DNA of 64,000 bases, taken from Ruminococcaceae bacterium BL-6. Its GTDB lineage: Bacteria; Bacillota; Clostridia; Oscillospirales; Acutalibacteraceae. This document shows positions 17,738 to 30,051 of this stretch, in pieces. The stretch is taken from NCBI GenBank assembly GCA_902810075.1, contig LR778135.1, positions 310,001-374,000 on the forward strand, given 5' to 3'. The position numbers and the translations under genes are program-made. Positions within the stretch are counted from its first letter, which is position 1, and each line of letters starts with the position of its first letter. The notes beneath the pieces were generated by a model that was not told where the DNA came from, made no database searches, and was given only the letters and a program-made list of their open reading frames with translations.

Positions 17738-20700
17738 TCAGGCGGCGCCCGAGCTCATGGCCCGCAGCGCGTCGTTCAGGGTGTCCAGCGGGGCCGAGTC
17801 CTGCGGCAGCCGGATGCTGATGTAGGGCTTGGAGCCCGCGCTGATCATCACGCGGGAGCGCATCCGCCCGATCAGCGGGGAGAGCTGTTTCATGTCGATG
17901 TCGTTTTTGTAGAGCAGCAGAGTCTGGCCCTGCTGCTTGATCTCGTAAATGCCGAGCGAGGACGCCATGTTGCGCAGAAGGGCGACGTCGATCAGCCCCT
18001 TTACGGCGGCGGGCGGGTCGCCGAACCGGTCGATCAGCTCGTCGATCACGTCGCCCGCGTCCTCGTCGCTGCGGATGTCCGCGATGCGGCGGTAGATCTC
18101 CAGCCGCTGGCTGAGGCTCTCGATATAGGCTTCCGGAATGTGCGCCTGCACCTGCATGTCGACCAGGCACTCGCTGTCCGCGGGCGCGGGGGTTTCTCCC
18201 TTCTCGATGCTGACCGCCTCGGCCAGCAGCTTCAGGTACATGTCGTAGCCGACGGATTCCATGTGGCCGTGCTGTTCGCCGCCAAGAATGTTCCCGGCGC
18301 CGCGGATCTCCAGGTCGCGCATCGCGATTTTGAAGCCGGAGCCGAACTCCGTGAATTCGCGGATGGCGGAAAGGCGCTTCTGGGCGATCTCGGTCAGCAC
18401 CTTGTTGCGGGTGAAGGTCAGATACGCGTAGGCGCGGCGGGAAGAACGGCCCACCCGGCCGCGCAGCTGGTGGAGCTGGGAAAGCCCCATGTGGTCGGCG
18501 TTGTCGATGATGAGCGTGTTAGCGTTCGGCACATCCACGCCGGTTTCGATGATGGTGGTACACACGAGGATGTCCAGCTCGTGGTCGACGAGCCTGCGCC
18601 ATACCTCGGAAAGCTCGTGCTCACTCATCTTGCCGTGGCCGATGCCGATGCGCGCTTCGGGAAGCTGCGCCCGAAGCGCGGCCGCGGTGCGCTCGATCGT
18701 GTCGATGTCGTTGTGCAGGTAATAGACCTGCCCGCCCCGGCGCAACTCGCGCCGGATGGCGTCCGCCAGAATGCCCGCGTCGTGCTCCAGCACATAAGTC
18801 TGCACGGGGTGCCGGTCGTGGGGCGCCTCCTCGATCACCGACATGTCGCGGATCCCGGAAAGCGCCATATTCAGCGTGCGCGGGATCGGCGTGGCGGAGA
18901 GCGTAAGCACGTCGACGTCGCGGTACAGGTCCTTGAGGTGCTCTTTCTGCGCGACGCCGAACCGCTGCTCTTCATCGATGATGACAAGGCCCAGGTCGCG
19001 AAATTTCACATCCTTCGACACAAGGCGGTGGGTGCCGACCACCATGTCGATCTCGCCGCGGCGCAGCTGATTCAGAATCTCCTCCTGCTGCTTCGGCGTG
19101 CGGAAGCGGGACAGAAGCTCCACGCGCACGGGAAAGCCGTCCATGCGCTTTAAAATCGTCTGGTAATGCTGCCAGGCGAGGATGGTGGTGGGCACGAGCA
19201 TCGCGCACTGCTTGGAATCGCTGATGCATTTGAACGCGGCGCGCAGCGCCACCTCGGTTTTGCCGAAGCCCACGTCGCCGCACAGCAGGCGGTCCATCGG
19301 AACCTCGCGCTCCATGTCGCCCTTGATCTCCTCGATGCAGCGCAGCTGATCCTCGGTCTCCTCGAATTCGAAATGGGATTCGAAATCCCGCTGCCATTCG
19401 GTGTCAGGCGCAAAGGCGTGGCCCTTCGCCTTCATGCGGCTGGCGTAAAGGCGGATCAGGTCCTTCGCCATGTCCTTCACGGCGGCGCGCACCCGGGCCT
19501 TCGTTTTCTGCCAGTCCGTGCCCCCCAGCTTGTGCAGGCGGACCTGCGCGCCCTCACGCGGGCCGATGTATTTGGAAACGAGGTCGAGCTGCGTCACGGG
19601 CACGTAAAGCGTGTCGTTCTTCGCATAGCGCAGCTTCATGTAGTCCTTGACGACGCCCTGCATGTTGATTTTATGGATTCCCTCGAACACGCCGATCCCG
19701 TGGGTGGCGTGGACGACGTAATCGCCGGGGGAAAGCTCGGCGAGGCTGTAGATTTCCTGGCTGTTCGGCGCGCGCTTCTTCGCCTTTTTGCGGGCCGGCG
19801 CGAGGATCCGCCCGTGGGTGATCAGGCCGAACCCCGCGCCCGGGTATTCCAGCCCCGCGCTCAGGGAGCCCTCGGTGACGGTGGCGACTCCCTTCTCTGC
19901 CTCCTGAGGGTCGGAGAGGTGCACGGCCGGGATATCCTTCGCCTGAAGGTCTGCCGTCAGCGTGCGCGCGGCGCGCTCCGTGCCCGCCAGGACCACGCAG
20001 GCCCAGCGGTTCGCGAGCATGGCCTGCACGTCCTCCAGAAGAAGCGGAAGGCTTCCGCCCCACACCGAAAGCTGGCGCGCCGTGACGTTTTGCAGCGTGC
20101 GCAGCGGCGTGTCGTAGCTGCTTCTCACGAACGTGTCGAGATAGACGGCGCCGAGGCTCTCGAACTGGGAGAGGGCGTACTGCCAGTCGCCGCTGTAGGT
20201 GTCCAGCCCGCGGCAGAGCACGCCTTCGGAAAGATAGTCGCGGATGTCCTCGCCCCACTGCCAGAGGACGGTGCGCATGCGCTCCTTTGCCTTGGCCGGC
20301 TCGGAGACAAAAAGCAGCGTGGAATCATCCGCATAGTCGAACAGCGTCGCCGGCTTTTCGTACAGGAACGGGATGTATTTGTCCGCGCAGCCGATGTGCG
20401 CGTGGTTTTCCAGCTTTTCCGCCTGCTCCAGCAGAACCTGCTTCGCGGCGGGCGCGTTTTTCCCGCGAAGGGAAGCCGCGTGCGCGCGGATTCTGCGGGC
20501 AAGGACCTCCGGATGCTCGACCGGCGCCTCCACCGAAGGGGTGACGACGGCCCGGGGGACGCTGTCCGTGCGGCGCTGGGTCTCCGGGTCGAAAAACGAG
20601 AGCGTGTCGATCTCGTCCCCCCAGAATTCGACGCGCACGGGATTTTCCGCGCCCGGCGTAAAAAAGTCGAGGATTCCCCCGCGCAGCGAAAACTGCCCGG

Positions 20701-21205
20701 CGCCCTCGATCTGTTCGGCCCGCTCATAGCCGCACGCCGCGAGCGTCTGCACGGCTTTTTCCGGCGCGATTTTCTGCGCGGCGCTCAGCACGGCGGTGCG
20801 GCGGCGCAGCTCGTCCGGGGGGATCGTGTACTGCAGCGCGGCGTCGAGACAGCAGACGACGCAGTCGCACTCGCCGGAAAGCAGGCGCGAAAGCACCCGG
20901 ATGCGCTGGTGCTCGTACTCGTGCGAGCTGCCCTGCGTATCCCGGAAGTTGAAATCCCGCAGGGGGTACGTCAGCGGATGCATCCCCATGGCGGCAAGGT
21001 CGTCGCACAGCCGCTGCCCTTCCGCTTCATCCGCGGCGACGACAAAAGCCCTGCGTCCGTTCAGGGCGCAGAGCGACTGGATGAGATTTGCCTTGTGTAT
21101 GCCGGAAACACCGGTGACCGCCGCAGGCAGGGCCCCGCTTTTTACGGCCTGGTCCAGCGCGGAAAATTCCCTGACCGCGAGGAAGGCGGACGTTAAAAAT
21201 TTCAT
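17738..21205 (-). CDS. mfd: Transcription-repair coupling factor Mfd
   Basis: A full-length Mfd of 1155 residues. It displaces stalled RNA polymerase and recruits UvrA to lesions. Domains in order: the UvrB-like N-terminal module (about 1-330); the CarD-like RNA-polymerase interaction domain beginning [19 protein letters not shown] (about 490-560); the RecG-like translocase with Walker [10 protein letters not shown] (about 650) and the DEEQ box IIDEEQRFG (about 743); helicase motifs V/VI near [15 protein letters not shown] and QLRGRVGRS; and the C-terminal TRCF domain. The ATG at 21205 has GGGAG about 6 nt upstream. It follows pth by 58 nt, as in the usual clostridial prs-pth-mfd order. Confidence 0.97.
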   Translation of the reverse strand: MKFLTSAFLAVREFSALDQAVKSGALPAAVTGVSGIHKANLIQSLCALNGRRAFVVAADEAEGQRLCDDLAAMGMHPLTYPLRDFNFRDTQGSSHEYEHQRIRVLSRLLSGECDCVVCCLDAALQYTIPPDELRRRTAVLSAAQKIAPEKAVQTLAACGYERAEQIEGAGQFSLRGGILDFFTPGAENPVRVEFWGDEIDTLSFFDPETQRRTDSVPRAVVTPSVEAPVEHPEVLARRIRAHAASLRGKNAPAAKQVLLEQAEKLENHAHIGCADKYIPFLYEKPATLFDYADDSTLLFVSEPAKAKERMRTVLWQWGEDIRDYLSEGVLCRGLDTYSGDWQYALSQFESLGAVYLDTFVRSSYDTPLRTLQNVTARQLSVWGGSLPLLLEDVQAMLANRWACVVLAGTERAARTLTADLQAKDIPAVHLSDPQEAEKGVATVTEGSLSAGLEYPGAGFGLITHGRILAPARKKAKKRAPNSQEIYSLAELSPGDYVVHATHGIGVFEGIHKINMQGVVKDYMKLRYAKNDTLYVPVTQLDLVSKYIGPREGAQVRLHKLGGTDWQKTKARVRAAVKDMAKDLIRLYASRMKAKGHAFAPDTEWQRDFESHFEFEETEDQLRCIEEIKGDMEREVPMDRLLCGDVGFGKTEVALRAAFKCISDSKQCAMLVPTTILAWQHYQTILKRMDGFPVRVELLSRFRTPKQQEEILNQLRRGEIDMVVGTHRLVSKDVKFRDLGLVIIDEEQRFGVAQKEHLKDLYRDVDVLTLSATPIPRTLNMALSGIRDMSVIEEAPHDRHPVQTYVLEHDAGILADAIRRELRRGGQVYYLHNDIDTIERTAAALRAQLPEARIGIGHGKMSEHELSEVWRRLVDHELDILVCTTIIETGVDVPNANTLIIDNADHMGLSQLHQLRGRVGRSSRRAYAYLTFTRNKVLTEIAQKRLSAIREFTEFGSGFKIAMRDLEIRGAGNILGGEQHGHMESVGYDMYLKLLAEAVSIEKGETPAPADSECLVDMQVQAHIPEAYIESLSQRLEIYRRIADIRSDEDAGDVIDELIDRFGDPPAAVKGLIDVALLRNMASSLGIYEIKQQGQTLLLYKNDIDMKQLSPLIGRMRSRVMISAGSKPYISIRLPQDSAPLDTLNDALRAMSSGAA

Positions 21206-21263
21206 GAAGACTCCCTGTTTCGTGATTCCGGCCGTCCCGCGGCGGGGAGGCCGGGTTCGTTTT

Positions 21264-21881
21264 TTATGAGTTGTATCGGTTCATCGCTTCCTCCGTTTTT
21301 CCGCAGACCATCAGGGAAAGCGCCTCCGCCGCGCGGTCCATCGCCTCGCTCAGCGCCTTTTTCTCCTGTTCGGAAAAGGAGGAAAGCACCCAGTCGGCCA
21401 GGTCCCACTGCGGGTTCGGCTTTGCGCCGATCCCCATCTTCACGCGGGGGAAGGCGTCGCTTCCGGAAAGATAGATGATATTCTTCATCCCGTTGTGGCC
21501 GCCGTCGCTGCCCTTCCTGCGGATGCGCAGGCGGCCCGGCTCCAGCGAGATGTCGTCGAACACGACGATCACCCTTTCGGGCGGCAGGCGGTAGAAGCGC
21601 ATGGCCTCCACCACGCTCTGCCCGCTCAGGTTCATATAGGTGGAGGGCTTGAGCAGCAGCACTTTTTTCCCGGCCAGCGGGGTGATCCCGCACAGACCCT
21701 TGAATTTGATGCGGTCGATGCGCGCACCGGTCTTTTCGGCAAGCCGGTCGAGCACCATGAACCCGGTGTTGTGGCGGGTCCCTTCGTATTGGCTTCCCGG
21801 GTTGCCGAGCCCGACGATGATCGCCTCGATCGGGCCGGGGGATGCGTTTTCCCGCCGGGAGAACAGAAAATTCTTTAACAT
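21264..21881 (-). CDS. pth: Peptidyl-tRNA hydrolase
   Basis: A 205-residue Pth that recycles peptidyl-tRNAs released during translation. The family signature is complete: IIVGLGNPGSQYEGTRHNTG with the catalytic His at about 38, the KPSTYMNLSGQSV segment, VFDDISLEPGRLRIRRKGSDGGHNGMKNI, and the KMGIG motif. A roughly 15-residue N-terminal extension precedes the core. The ATG at 21881 has GAGGTG about 5 nt upstream. It lies between prs and mfd on the same strand; a GC-rich stem (about 21932-21958) lies in the 127-nt gap after prs. Confidence 0.97.
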   Translation of the reverse strand: MLKNFLFSRRENASPGPIEAIIVGLGNPGSQYEGTRHNTGFMVLDRLAEKTGARIDRIKFKGLCGITPLAGKKVLLLKPSTYMNLSGQSVVEAMRFYRLPPERVIVVFDDISLEPGRLRIRRKGSDGGHNGMKNIIYLSGSDAFPRVKMGIGAKPNPQWDLADWVLSSFSEQEKKALSEAMDRAAEALSLMVCGKTEEAMNRYNS

Positions 21882-22008
21882 GAAAGCACCTCATTCCGCG
21901 CGTGGCCGTTCAGCGGCGCGGCATAGACTTATGGCGGGATAGAAAGGCTCTACCCCGCCTGTATGTTTCATTTTTCGGGCTGAACCGCAAAAATCCGAGC
22001 GGTTTCGA

Positions 22009-22968
22009 TCACACGAACATGGGGGAAACGGGCTTGTCTTCGTAAATGCGCTCGATCGCCTCGGCAAACAGGGGGGCGACCGGCAGCACCGTGAAGTTCG
22101 GCAGATGCTTTTCCTCCGGAAGCGGAATGGTATCCAGAAGCACCAGCTCGGTGATGAGGCTGTTTTTGATGCGCTCGATGGCCGGGCCGGAGAGGACGGC
22201 GTGGGTCGCGCATGCGATGACGCCGGTGGCCCCGCCGGTTTCCACGCACGCGGCGGCCGCGTTGCAGATCGTGCCGGCCGTGTCGATCATGTCGTCGACG
22301 AGGATTACCCTTTTGCCCTTCACGTCGCCGATGATGTTCATGACCTCGCATACGTTGGCCTTCTGGCGGCGCTTGTCGATGATGGCGAGGGGACACCCGA
22401 TTCTGGCAGCGAAATTGCGGGCGCGGGTGACGGAGCCGAGATCGGGCGAGACGACGACGTAATCATCCGTGTGCCCGCCGATGCGCTCTTTCAGGAACGA
22501 CGAGAGAAGCGGCGCACCCAGAAGATGATCCACGGGGATATTGAAAAAGCCCTGAATCTGCGCGGCGTGCAGGTCCATCGTGAGGACGCGGTCCGCGCCG
22601 GCCGTCGTGATCAGGTCCGCCACCAGCTTCGCGGAGATCGGGTCGCGGGCCTTGGCCTTGCGGTCCTGCCGGGCATAGCCGAAATAGGGGATCACGGCTG
22701 TGATCCGGGCGGCGGAGGCGCGCTTCATCGCGTCTATCATGATGAGCAGCTCCATGATGTTGTTGTTGACCGGCGCGCAGGTGGACTGCACGATGAAGCA
22801 GTCGGAGCCGCGCACCGACTCGAACAGGGACATCGCGATCTCCCCGTCGCTGAACGTGGAAACCTCCGATTTGCCCATGGGCAGATGAAGGCATTCCGCA
22901 ATCTGCTGCGCCACGTGCGGATTTGCGTTGGCCGTGAAAATTTTAATATCCTTACCGTGAAAATTCAT
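22009..22968 (-). CDS. prs: Ribose-phosphate pyrophosphokinase (PRPP synthetase)
   Basis: A 319-residue class I PRPP synthetase. It makes 5-phosphoribosyl 1-pyrophosphate from ribose 5-phosphate and ATP for nucleotide, histidine and tryptophan synthesis. Landmarks include SEVSTFSDGEIAMSLFESVRG, the flexible-loop region YARQDRKAKARDPISAKL, MDLHAAQIQGFF and the PRPP-binding loop VILVDDMIDTAGT (about 217-229). The true start is the ATG at 22968 with AGGGGG about 9 nt upstream. The reading frame is open far upstream only because the preceding glmU-like gene runs into it after a frameshift, so a 701-residue fusion protein should not be annotated. Confidence 0.96.
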   Translation of the reverse strand: MNFHGKDIKIFTANANPHVAQQIAECLHLPMGKSEVSTFSDGEIAMSLFESVRGSDCFIVQSTCAPVNNNIMELLIMIDAMKRASAARITAVIPYFGYARQDRKAKARDPISAKLVADLITTAGADRVLTMDLHAAQIQGFFNIPVDHLLGAPLLSSFLKERIGGHTDDYVVVSPDLGSVTRARNFAARIGCPLAIIDKRRQKANVCEVMNIIGDVKGKRVILVDDMIDTAGTICNAAAACVETGGATGVIACATHAVLSGPAIERIKNSLITELVLLDTIPLPEEKHLPNFTVLPVAPLFAEAIERIYEDKPVSPMFV

Positions 22969-23045
22969 TTGAAATATCCCCCTAAGAATTTTTGCCGCCG
23001 AACGGGAACGGGCGGCCTTTATATAAAATTGCCGGCGGCAGGTTT

Positions 23046-24081
23046 TTATGCGTGCAGCACGGTAAACGGTTTCAGGGATTCGCCGTCCGCGACGGATGCC
23101 CCTTTGCAGTGGACGCTGCAAAGGGTGCAGCCGCTGCCCACGGAGGTATCGATCAGCACGGTGTTGGGGCCGATGACGCAGCCGGAGCCGACGCTGGTGC
23201 TGCCGGAAAGGATGCAGCCCGGCAGAACGCGGGTGTCGGGCCCGACGGCGACGTCGGGCCCCGACCATGATTCCGTCCGGGCATGGGATATCGACTCCAT
23301 CCGCCATCAGACGGGCCATGACGCGCCCTCTTGCGATGGAGTTGAGTTGATTCAGCTGTCCGCGGTCGTTCGCGCCCAGAACCACGCTGCCGTCCTGCGT
23401 TTTGAAGGCCCCGGCCCTGCGGTGCTCCGAAATCAGCAGCTTGACCGCGTCGGGCAGGTAGTATTCCCCCGCCGCGTTTTCGTTCCGTATTTTGGAGAGG
23501 ATCGGGAGGAGGCTGTCCGTCCGGAACCAGTAAGCCCCGGAATTGATCTCCCGGATCTTCCTCGTCGTTTCGTCCGCATCCTTCTCCTCCACAATCGCCG
23601 CAACCGCGCCGGTCGTTTTGTCCCGCACGATGCGGCCGTAGCCGAACGGATTTTCCGGTTCGGCGGAGATCACCGTGACGTCCCTCCCGTTTTCCAGGTG
23701 GTCCCGCAGGGCTCCGCCGATCACTTCCGGGCTGAGGAACGGGGCGTCGCCGTTCAGGATCAGGGCGCTGCCCCCGCTGTGCCGCCGCAGAAAATCCTGA
23801 GCCATCCTCACCGCGTGCGCGGTGCCCTTCTGCTCGCTCTGAAGCACATGCTCCGGCGGCGGGAACTGGGGGCGCCTTGCGGCAAGAGCCCGCAGAAACT
23901 CCTCCACCTGGCGGTGCAGATGGCCGGTCACCACACAAAGATCGTTCAAGCCGGCGCCGTGTGCGGCGTCAATCACCCATTCCAGCATCGGTTTGAAAAG
24001 CACCTCGCACAGCACCTTGGGGTGGCGGGACTTCATGCGCTTTCCTTCGCCGGCGGCAAGAATAACGGCACAGTTTTCCAT
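23046..24081 (-). pseudogene. glmU: GlmU-like nucleotidyltransferase, frameshifted and short at the C-terminus
   Basis: The N-terminal part is a GlmU UDP-N-acetylglucosamine pyrophosphorylase domain (LAAGEGKRMKS signature at about 7-17, GTAHAV, LILNGDAPFL, NSGAYWF, YYLPDAVKLL). It reads cleanly to PDGIMVGA, where the frame breaks at a C4 run (plus-strand 23259-23262). The next frame continues with left-handed beta-helix hexapeptides (VAVGPDTRVLPG, GSGCVIGPNT) and stops at 23046. Deleting one C gives one 344-residue protein. Even then it lacks most of the acetyltransferase half (family length about 455). The ATG at 24081 has GGAGGG upstream. A nearby near-copy of the same stretch has only three Cs, which supports a single-base insertion or sequencing error. 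Confidence 0.8.
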
Positions 24082-24283
24082 GCTTTGCCCTCCGTCAGAA
24101 TTGCAGATACTCATACGATATTATTATCTCATATCGGCATGATTTTTCAAGTGCAATTTTTGCTTTTGTTACATATTTGTTAAATTTTATAAAAATGGGG
24201 ATGAAAATAAATTGGATAAAATGCAGATTTCAAAAGCAATGTCAGAAATTTATCAAAAATCTATGGATTTTTGAACCAGGATT

Positions 24284-24292
24284 TGTTATAAT
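24284..24292 (+). promoter_or_regulatory. Extended -10 promoter for ppdK
   Basis: TGTTATAAT (TGn plus TATAAT at 24287-24292), about 90 nt before the ppdK ATG, without a good -35. GTTTGGG/CCCAAAC (24339-24357) forms a small stem in the leader just upstream of the ribosome-binding site. Confidence 0.6.
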
Positions 24293-24382
24293 GCACCTTG
24301 AAATGCAAATAGCATTCACCTGTTTTATATGGGATTATGTTTGGGGATATCCCAAACTCAACTTTAAGGAGGTTGATTGTCA

Positions 24383-27022
<2,640 letters not shown>

Positions 27023-27052
27023 AGCAACAAAAATTTCAGCCTGAAATCAGGA

Positions 27053-27082
27053 GGGGCGCACAGGAAACTGTGCGCCCCTTTT
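27053..27082 (+). terminator. Terminator of ppdK
   Basis: GGGGCGCACAG (27053-27063), loop GAAA, CTGTGCGCCCC (27068-27078), TTTT. Confidence 0.9.
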
Positions 27083-27131
27083 GGATGATATGGAAGAACT
27101 TAAATTTAAAATTAAAGATTAAAAAATCGAA

Positions 27132-27186
27132 GTTTTGGTCAAGCTTTTTCAAAAGCTTGCGGGGATTGGGGCAGCGCCCCAAGGTC
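27132..27186 (-). repeat. Intergenic two-hairpin repeat, copy 1
   Basis: About 55 bp nearly identical to 44347-44405. It contains two stems: CAAGCTTTT/AAAAGCTTG and TTGGGGC-AGC-GCCCCAA. Both copies lie immediately 3' of a minus-strand gene (here tadA) in the same orientation, so they may act as 3'-end/termination structures or be a dispersed repeat family. Confidence 0.8.
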
Positions 27187-27210
27187 TGAAACGCAAGAGA
27201 AAATGAAAAC

Positions 27211-27660
27211 TCACTCCCGAAGGGAGCGGAAAAAATCCTTCAGGAGCTGCGCGCATTCCTCCTGCAGAACGCCGCCGCAAAGCTCGGGCTTGTGGTTGTA
27301 GGGGAGCTCGAACAGGTTGACCACCGAGCCGCACGAGCCGGCCTTCGGGTCAAACGCGCCGAACACAACGCGGGGAATCCGCGCGTTGATGATCGCCCCG
27401 GCGCACATGGGGCACGGCTCCAGCGTGACAAAAAGCTCGCACTGCCATAGGCGCCAGCCGTTCAGCGCGCGGCAGGCGCCGCCGATCGCTTCCAGCTCCG
27501 CATGGCACAGCGCGCTTTTCCGGGTCTCCCGCCGATTTCTGCCCGCCGCCACGATCGTTTCGTCCTTCACGATAACGGCCCCCACCGGGACCTCGCCTTC
27601 CCGCGCCGACTGCTCCGCCAGCGCCAGCGCTTCGCGCATCCATTTTTCGTCCCGTGTCAT
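27211..27660 (-). CDS. tadA: tRNA-specific adenosine deaminase
   Basis: A 149-residue zinc deaminase that converts the wobble adenosine of tRNA-Arg(ACG) to inosine. The zinc site is HAE (about 52-54) and PCPMC (about 82-86). The TadA-specific segment FGAFDPKAGSCGSVVNLF follows, with the C-terminal helix LLKDFFRSLRE. The start at 27660 lies only 5 nt after the TGA of the upstream CPBP gene, so translation is probably coupled. The longer open frame upstream overlaps that gene in another frame and is not real. The two-hairpin repeat follows the stop. Confidence 0.94.
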   Translation of the reverse strand: MTRDEKWMREALALAEQSAREGEVPVGAVIVKDETIVAAGRNRRETRKSALCHAELEAIGGACRALNGWRLWQCELFVTLEPCPMCAGAIINARIPRVVFGAFDPKAGSCGSVVNLFELPYNHKPELCGGVLQEECAQLLKDFFRSLRE

Positions 27661-27665
27661 TTCCG

Positions 27666-28682
27666 TCAGTAAGAGGTCAGCATGTAAAAGGCGCTGATGA
27701 GGGAGAGGGAAAGAAGGATCACGCCGCCCACGTTCCACACGAGCGTCCCGAATTTCTGCGACGGGCGCAGCAGAGAGGCGGGGCGTTTCAGATTGAACAG
27801 GGAATGGTCGCGCACCGAAAGATAAATCAGCGCCGCAAGCCCCAGCACCACGGAGACGACAAAATAGTAATTGAACAGGGCCGGAATATTGTGCCCCATA
27901 TGATATTGAATCAGCTCCAGCGCCACGGAGATGCCGTTGTTCAGGAAATGAATCGCCACCGAAACCCAAAGGTTCCCGGTCTTCACCACGGCGAACGCCA
28001 TGACAAGGCCGCAGGGGAACGCGAAGACCGCCTGGGAGAAATTTCCGTGGTAAACGGCGAACAGAAACGCGGAGCCGACGATCGCAAACCCGTCGCCGAA
28101 CGCGCGCAGCCCCTGCAGCACGGCCCCGCGGAAAATCAGTTCTTCCGTCAGCGGCGGGATGACGGACATCGCAAAGAAAAACAGGACGCTTACCGCCGGG
28201 TCGCCGTTCAACGGAAGATCCGGGATGGAGCCGCTGAAGCCCATCCTTTGTTCCAGGGCGATCACAAAGTCCGCGGGAAGGTTTGAAAGCGTGCAGATCG
28301 ACGTGCCGAACAGGACGTACGCCACAGCCGTGAGCGGGCGGACGTGCTCGAACGGAAGCACCGCTTCCGCCCGGATTCCGCGGATCGCCCAGTAGAAAAA
28401 CACGGGGAGGGAAAGCCCCGCGATATAAATCGCATTGTGCGCCAGGTACGACAGGACCGGCGGGTATCCGTTGAACAGGCTGTTTGAGCCGCTCTGCAGA
28501 TCCATGCTTCCCAGAAAAAGGGACGATATGCCGGTCAGGAAAAGCAGGAAGGCTTCGATGCCGACGAGCAGCAGGCAGAGGGCGTTCGCCTCTTTGCGCA
28601 GCGAGCGCTTTTCCTGCGCCGCGGCCTGGCCGCCGTAGTATAGCGGGAAATCATATCCGTGGAATGGGGGTGGATACTGCAT
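27666..28682 (-). CDS. CPBP family intramembrane metalloprotease
   Basis: A 338-residue polytopic membrane protein with a Tyr/Pro-rich N-terminus and about eight hydrophobic segments. It has the CPBP (CAAX protease/bacteriocin-processing, formerly Abi) motifs: EELIFRG (about 180), FAVYHGN and HFLNN. Members cleave prenylated or other membrane substrates, or protect against self-made bacteriocins; the role here is unknown. The start at 28682 (MQYPP) is preferred because AAGGAG lies 8 nt upstream; an ATG two codons earlier is only 2 nt from it. tadA begins 5 nt after the stop. A candidate extended -10 (TGGTACAAT) lies at 28795-28803 on the minus strand. Confidence 0.88.
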   Translation of the reverse strand: MQYPPPFHGYDFPLYYGGQAAAQEKRSLRKEANALCLLLVGIEAFLLFLTGISSLFLGSMDLQSGSNSLFNGYPPVLSYLAHNAIYIAGLSLPVFFYWAIRGIRAEAVLPFEHVRPLTAVAYVLFGTSICTLSNLPADFVIALEQRMGFSGSIPDLPLNGDPAVSVLFFFAMSVIPPLTEELIFRGAVLQGLRAFGDGFAIVGSAFLFAVYHGNFSQAVFAFPCGLVMAFAVVKTGNLWVSVAIHFLNNGISVALELIQYHMGHNIPALFNYYFVVSVVLGLAALIYLSVRDHSLFNLKRPASLLRPSQKFGTLVWNVGGVILLSLSLISAFYMLTSY

Positions 28683-28794
28683 GATCATTTCTCCTTATGC
28701 TCAAAAGCCCCGCGTGCAGCGGGGAGCCGGCGAAAGCGGCGGACCTGCATGGGAATCAGCCTGCGGAGCCGCAGAAACGCGTTTCTTGACGTTT

Positions 28795-28803
28795 ATTGTA
28801 CCA
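28795..28803 (-). promoter_or_regulatory. Candidate extended -10 promoter for the CPBP-tadA pair
   Basis: On the minus strand TGG-TACAAT, about 110 nt upstream of the CPBP start. The leader contains a CCCCGC/GCGGGG stem (about 28710-28727). The -35 is weak. Confidence 0.45.
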
Positions 28804-28825
28804 TAAAATCCGGTAAAAAGTAAGA

Positions 28826-28858
28826 GGGATGCCGCTTTTATTTCACGGCATCCCTTTT
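28826..28858. terminator. Hairpin with T tail, no obvious upstream gene
   Basis: GGGATGCCG (28826-28834) pairs with CGGCATCCC (28846-28854), followed by TTTT on the plus strand. No plus-strand gene precedes it. The remaining bases to the IS end at 29047 contain nothing recognisable. Confidence 0.5.
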
Positions 28859-29047
28859 GTCCCAATGATTTCGAAAAAGCGGGCGCGTTCTCCCGTTAAA
28901 GGTGAAAAAAGCAAGGAAAAAAAGCGGTGGAGCGCCGTTCCAAGGCCTTTCCGCCGGATCGCCGGGGCCTTTGTCGGAAATGCTGGAAGCCTTTTGAAGC
29001 AGGGTCATGAGGTCCCGATTTCCTCTTTGAGACTGCGGAGAATCTTA

Positions 29048-29873
29048 GAAGCTGTATTCACAAGCGAAAATATGATAAAATTGGTATATGAAAAAAGAAA
29101 TGAAGCGGAGACAGGCGTACCCGAGCGACCTGACCGACAAGCAATGGGCGGAGATAAACCTGCTGTATTCGGGATTGCGAGAATATAAGTGGTCAAAACG
29201 CGAGTTGACGGATGCTGTTTTGTACTTCGTCAAAACAGGCTGTCAATGGCGTCATTTGCCGCATGATTTTCCGCCCTATTCGACAGTCCACAGTTTCTAT
29301 CGGCGTGCTCGGATCAGCGGCCTTTGGAATAGAATATTGCAGCATATGGTGGCAAAAATGCGGGAGGATGCAGGGCGCAAACCAGAACCGAGTTATGGGA
29401 TTATCGATTCTCAAAGTGTCAAAACTGTAGCCGCAAGCGAGCAGCGCGGTATTGACGGAGGGAAAAAACGAAAGGACGAAAGCGGCACATTGTTGTAGAC
29501 GTGATGGGGAATTTGCTTGCAGTTGTCGTCCACGCGGCGAATATTCACGACACGAAAGCGGGAATTAATCCAGCAAAACTTGCTTCTGAGCGTTACCCAT
29601 CCATCAAAAGATTCTGCGCTGATGCAGGATATCGCGGCACTTTTGTTCTTGACACGGATAAGCTTCTTGGCCTTGGCGTGGATATTTCAGAGAAAATTAA
29701 ACCGCATGAATGGGAGAAGCTTCCCTGGCGCTGGGTGGTTGAGCGTACCTTCAGTTGGCTGAATAACTCCCGCCGTCTCAGCAAGGATTATGAAATCGCT
29801 ACCGATTCTGCCGAAACTGTCGTTAAAATATCTCACTTACATATTTTGCTTAAACGCTTGTGAATTCGGGTTC
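29048..29873 (+). mobile_element. IS5-like insertion sequence (about 826 bp)
   Basis: Imperfect terminal inverted repeats share the inner 11 bp ATTCACAAGCG and the outer GAA. They start at 29048 on the left and end at 29873 on the right. The element is flanked by TTA on both sides (29045-29047 and 29874-29876), a 3-bp target duplication typical of several IS5 subgroups. It encodes one transposase in two overlapping frames. Confidence 0.85.
29088..29863 (+). CDS. IS5-family transposase, probably made by -1 frameshifting
   Basis: The first frame (29088-29498, 136 aa) holds the N-terminal domain and the first DDE aspartate (GIIDSQSVKT). Its last sensible codons are at an A6 run (29463-29468). 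Reading -1 there gives TKGRKRHIVVDVMGNLL and continues to 29863 with the second Asp (CADAGYRG) and the Glu region (VERTFSWLNNSRRLSKDYE). The combined protein would be 258 residues, the normal IS5-group length. All catalytic segments are intact, so programmed frameshifting is more likely than decay. The 3' part alone starts at 29501 if read from its first ATG. Confidence 0.85.
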
Positions 29874-29906
29874 TTAGGTTAAGGCCGGAGAATCGCCACA
29901 ATCCGA

Positions 29907-29971
29907 TTGACAAGGGAACAAAAAGGATGTAGACTGTAACCAGTATTACTTATAATACTGGTTACAGTCTA
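29907..29971 (+). promoter_or_regulatory. Promoter with a 19-bp perfect palindromic operator
   Basis: TTGACA at 29907-29912 is followed 17 nt later by TAGACT (29930-29935). A perfect inverted repeat, 29930-29948 with 29953-29971 (loop CTTA), starts at that -10. A consensus TATAAT (29951-29956) lies at its centre. This is the form of a dimeric repressor site over a promoter, controlling the MFS/ChrB-like/DUF1232 operon. As RNA it would also make a very stable hairpin. Confidence 0.75.
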
Positions 29972-30051
29972 TTGGAACGATAATACCGGATCCATCAATG
30001 GCCTGCAGAAAACCGGCATTCCGGAAAGACGATGGAAAGAAGTGGTTCATC

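Noticed and set aside
19166..21196. 676-residue plus-strand open frame opposite mfd
   Set aside because: Antisense shadow of mfd with biased Arg/Ala/Leu composition and no domain.
22009..24114. Single 701-residue open frame fusing a GlmU domain to PRPP synthetase
   Set aside because: The middle (about 90 Arg-rich residues) is out-of-frame sequence. The hexapeptide part of GlmU continues in another frame, and prs has its own start and ribosome-binding site at 22968.
28829..29188. 119-residue plus-strand open frame before the IS5-like transposase
   Set aside because: It runs across the IS left end and into the transposase gene in another frame; no domain or start signal.
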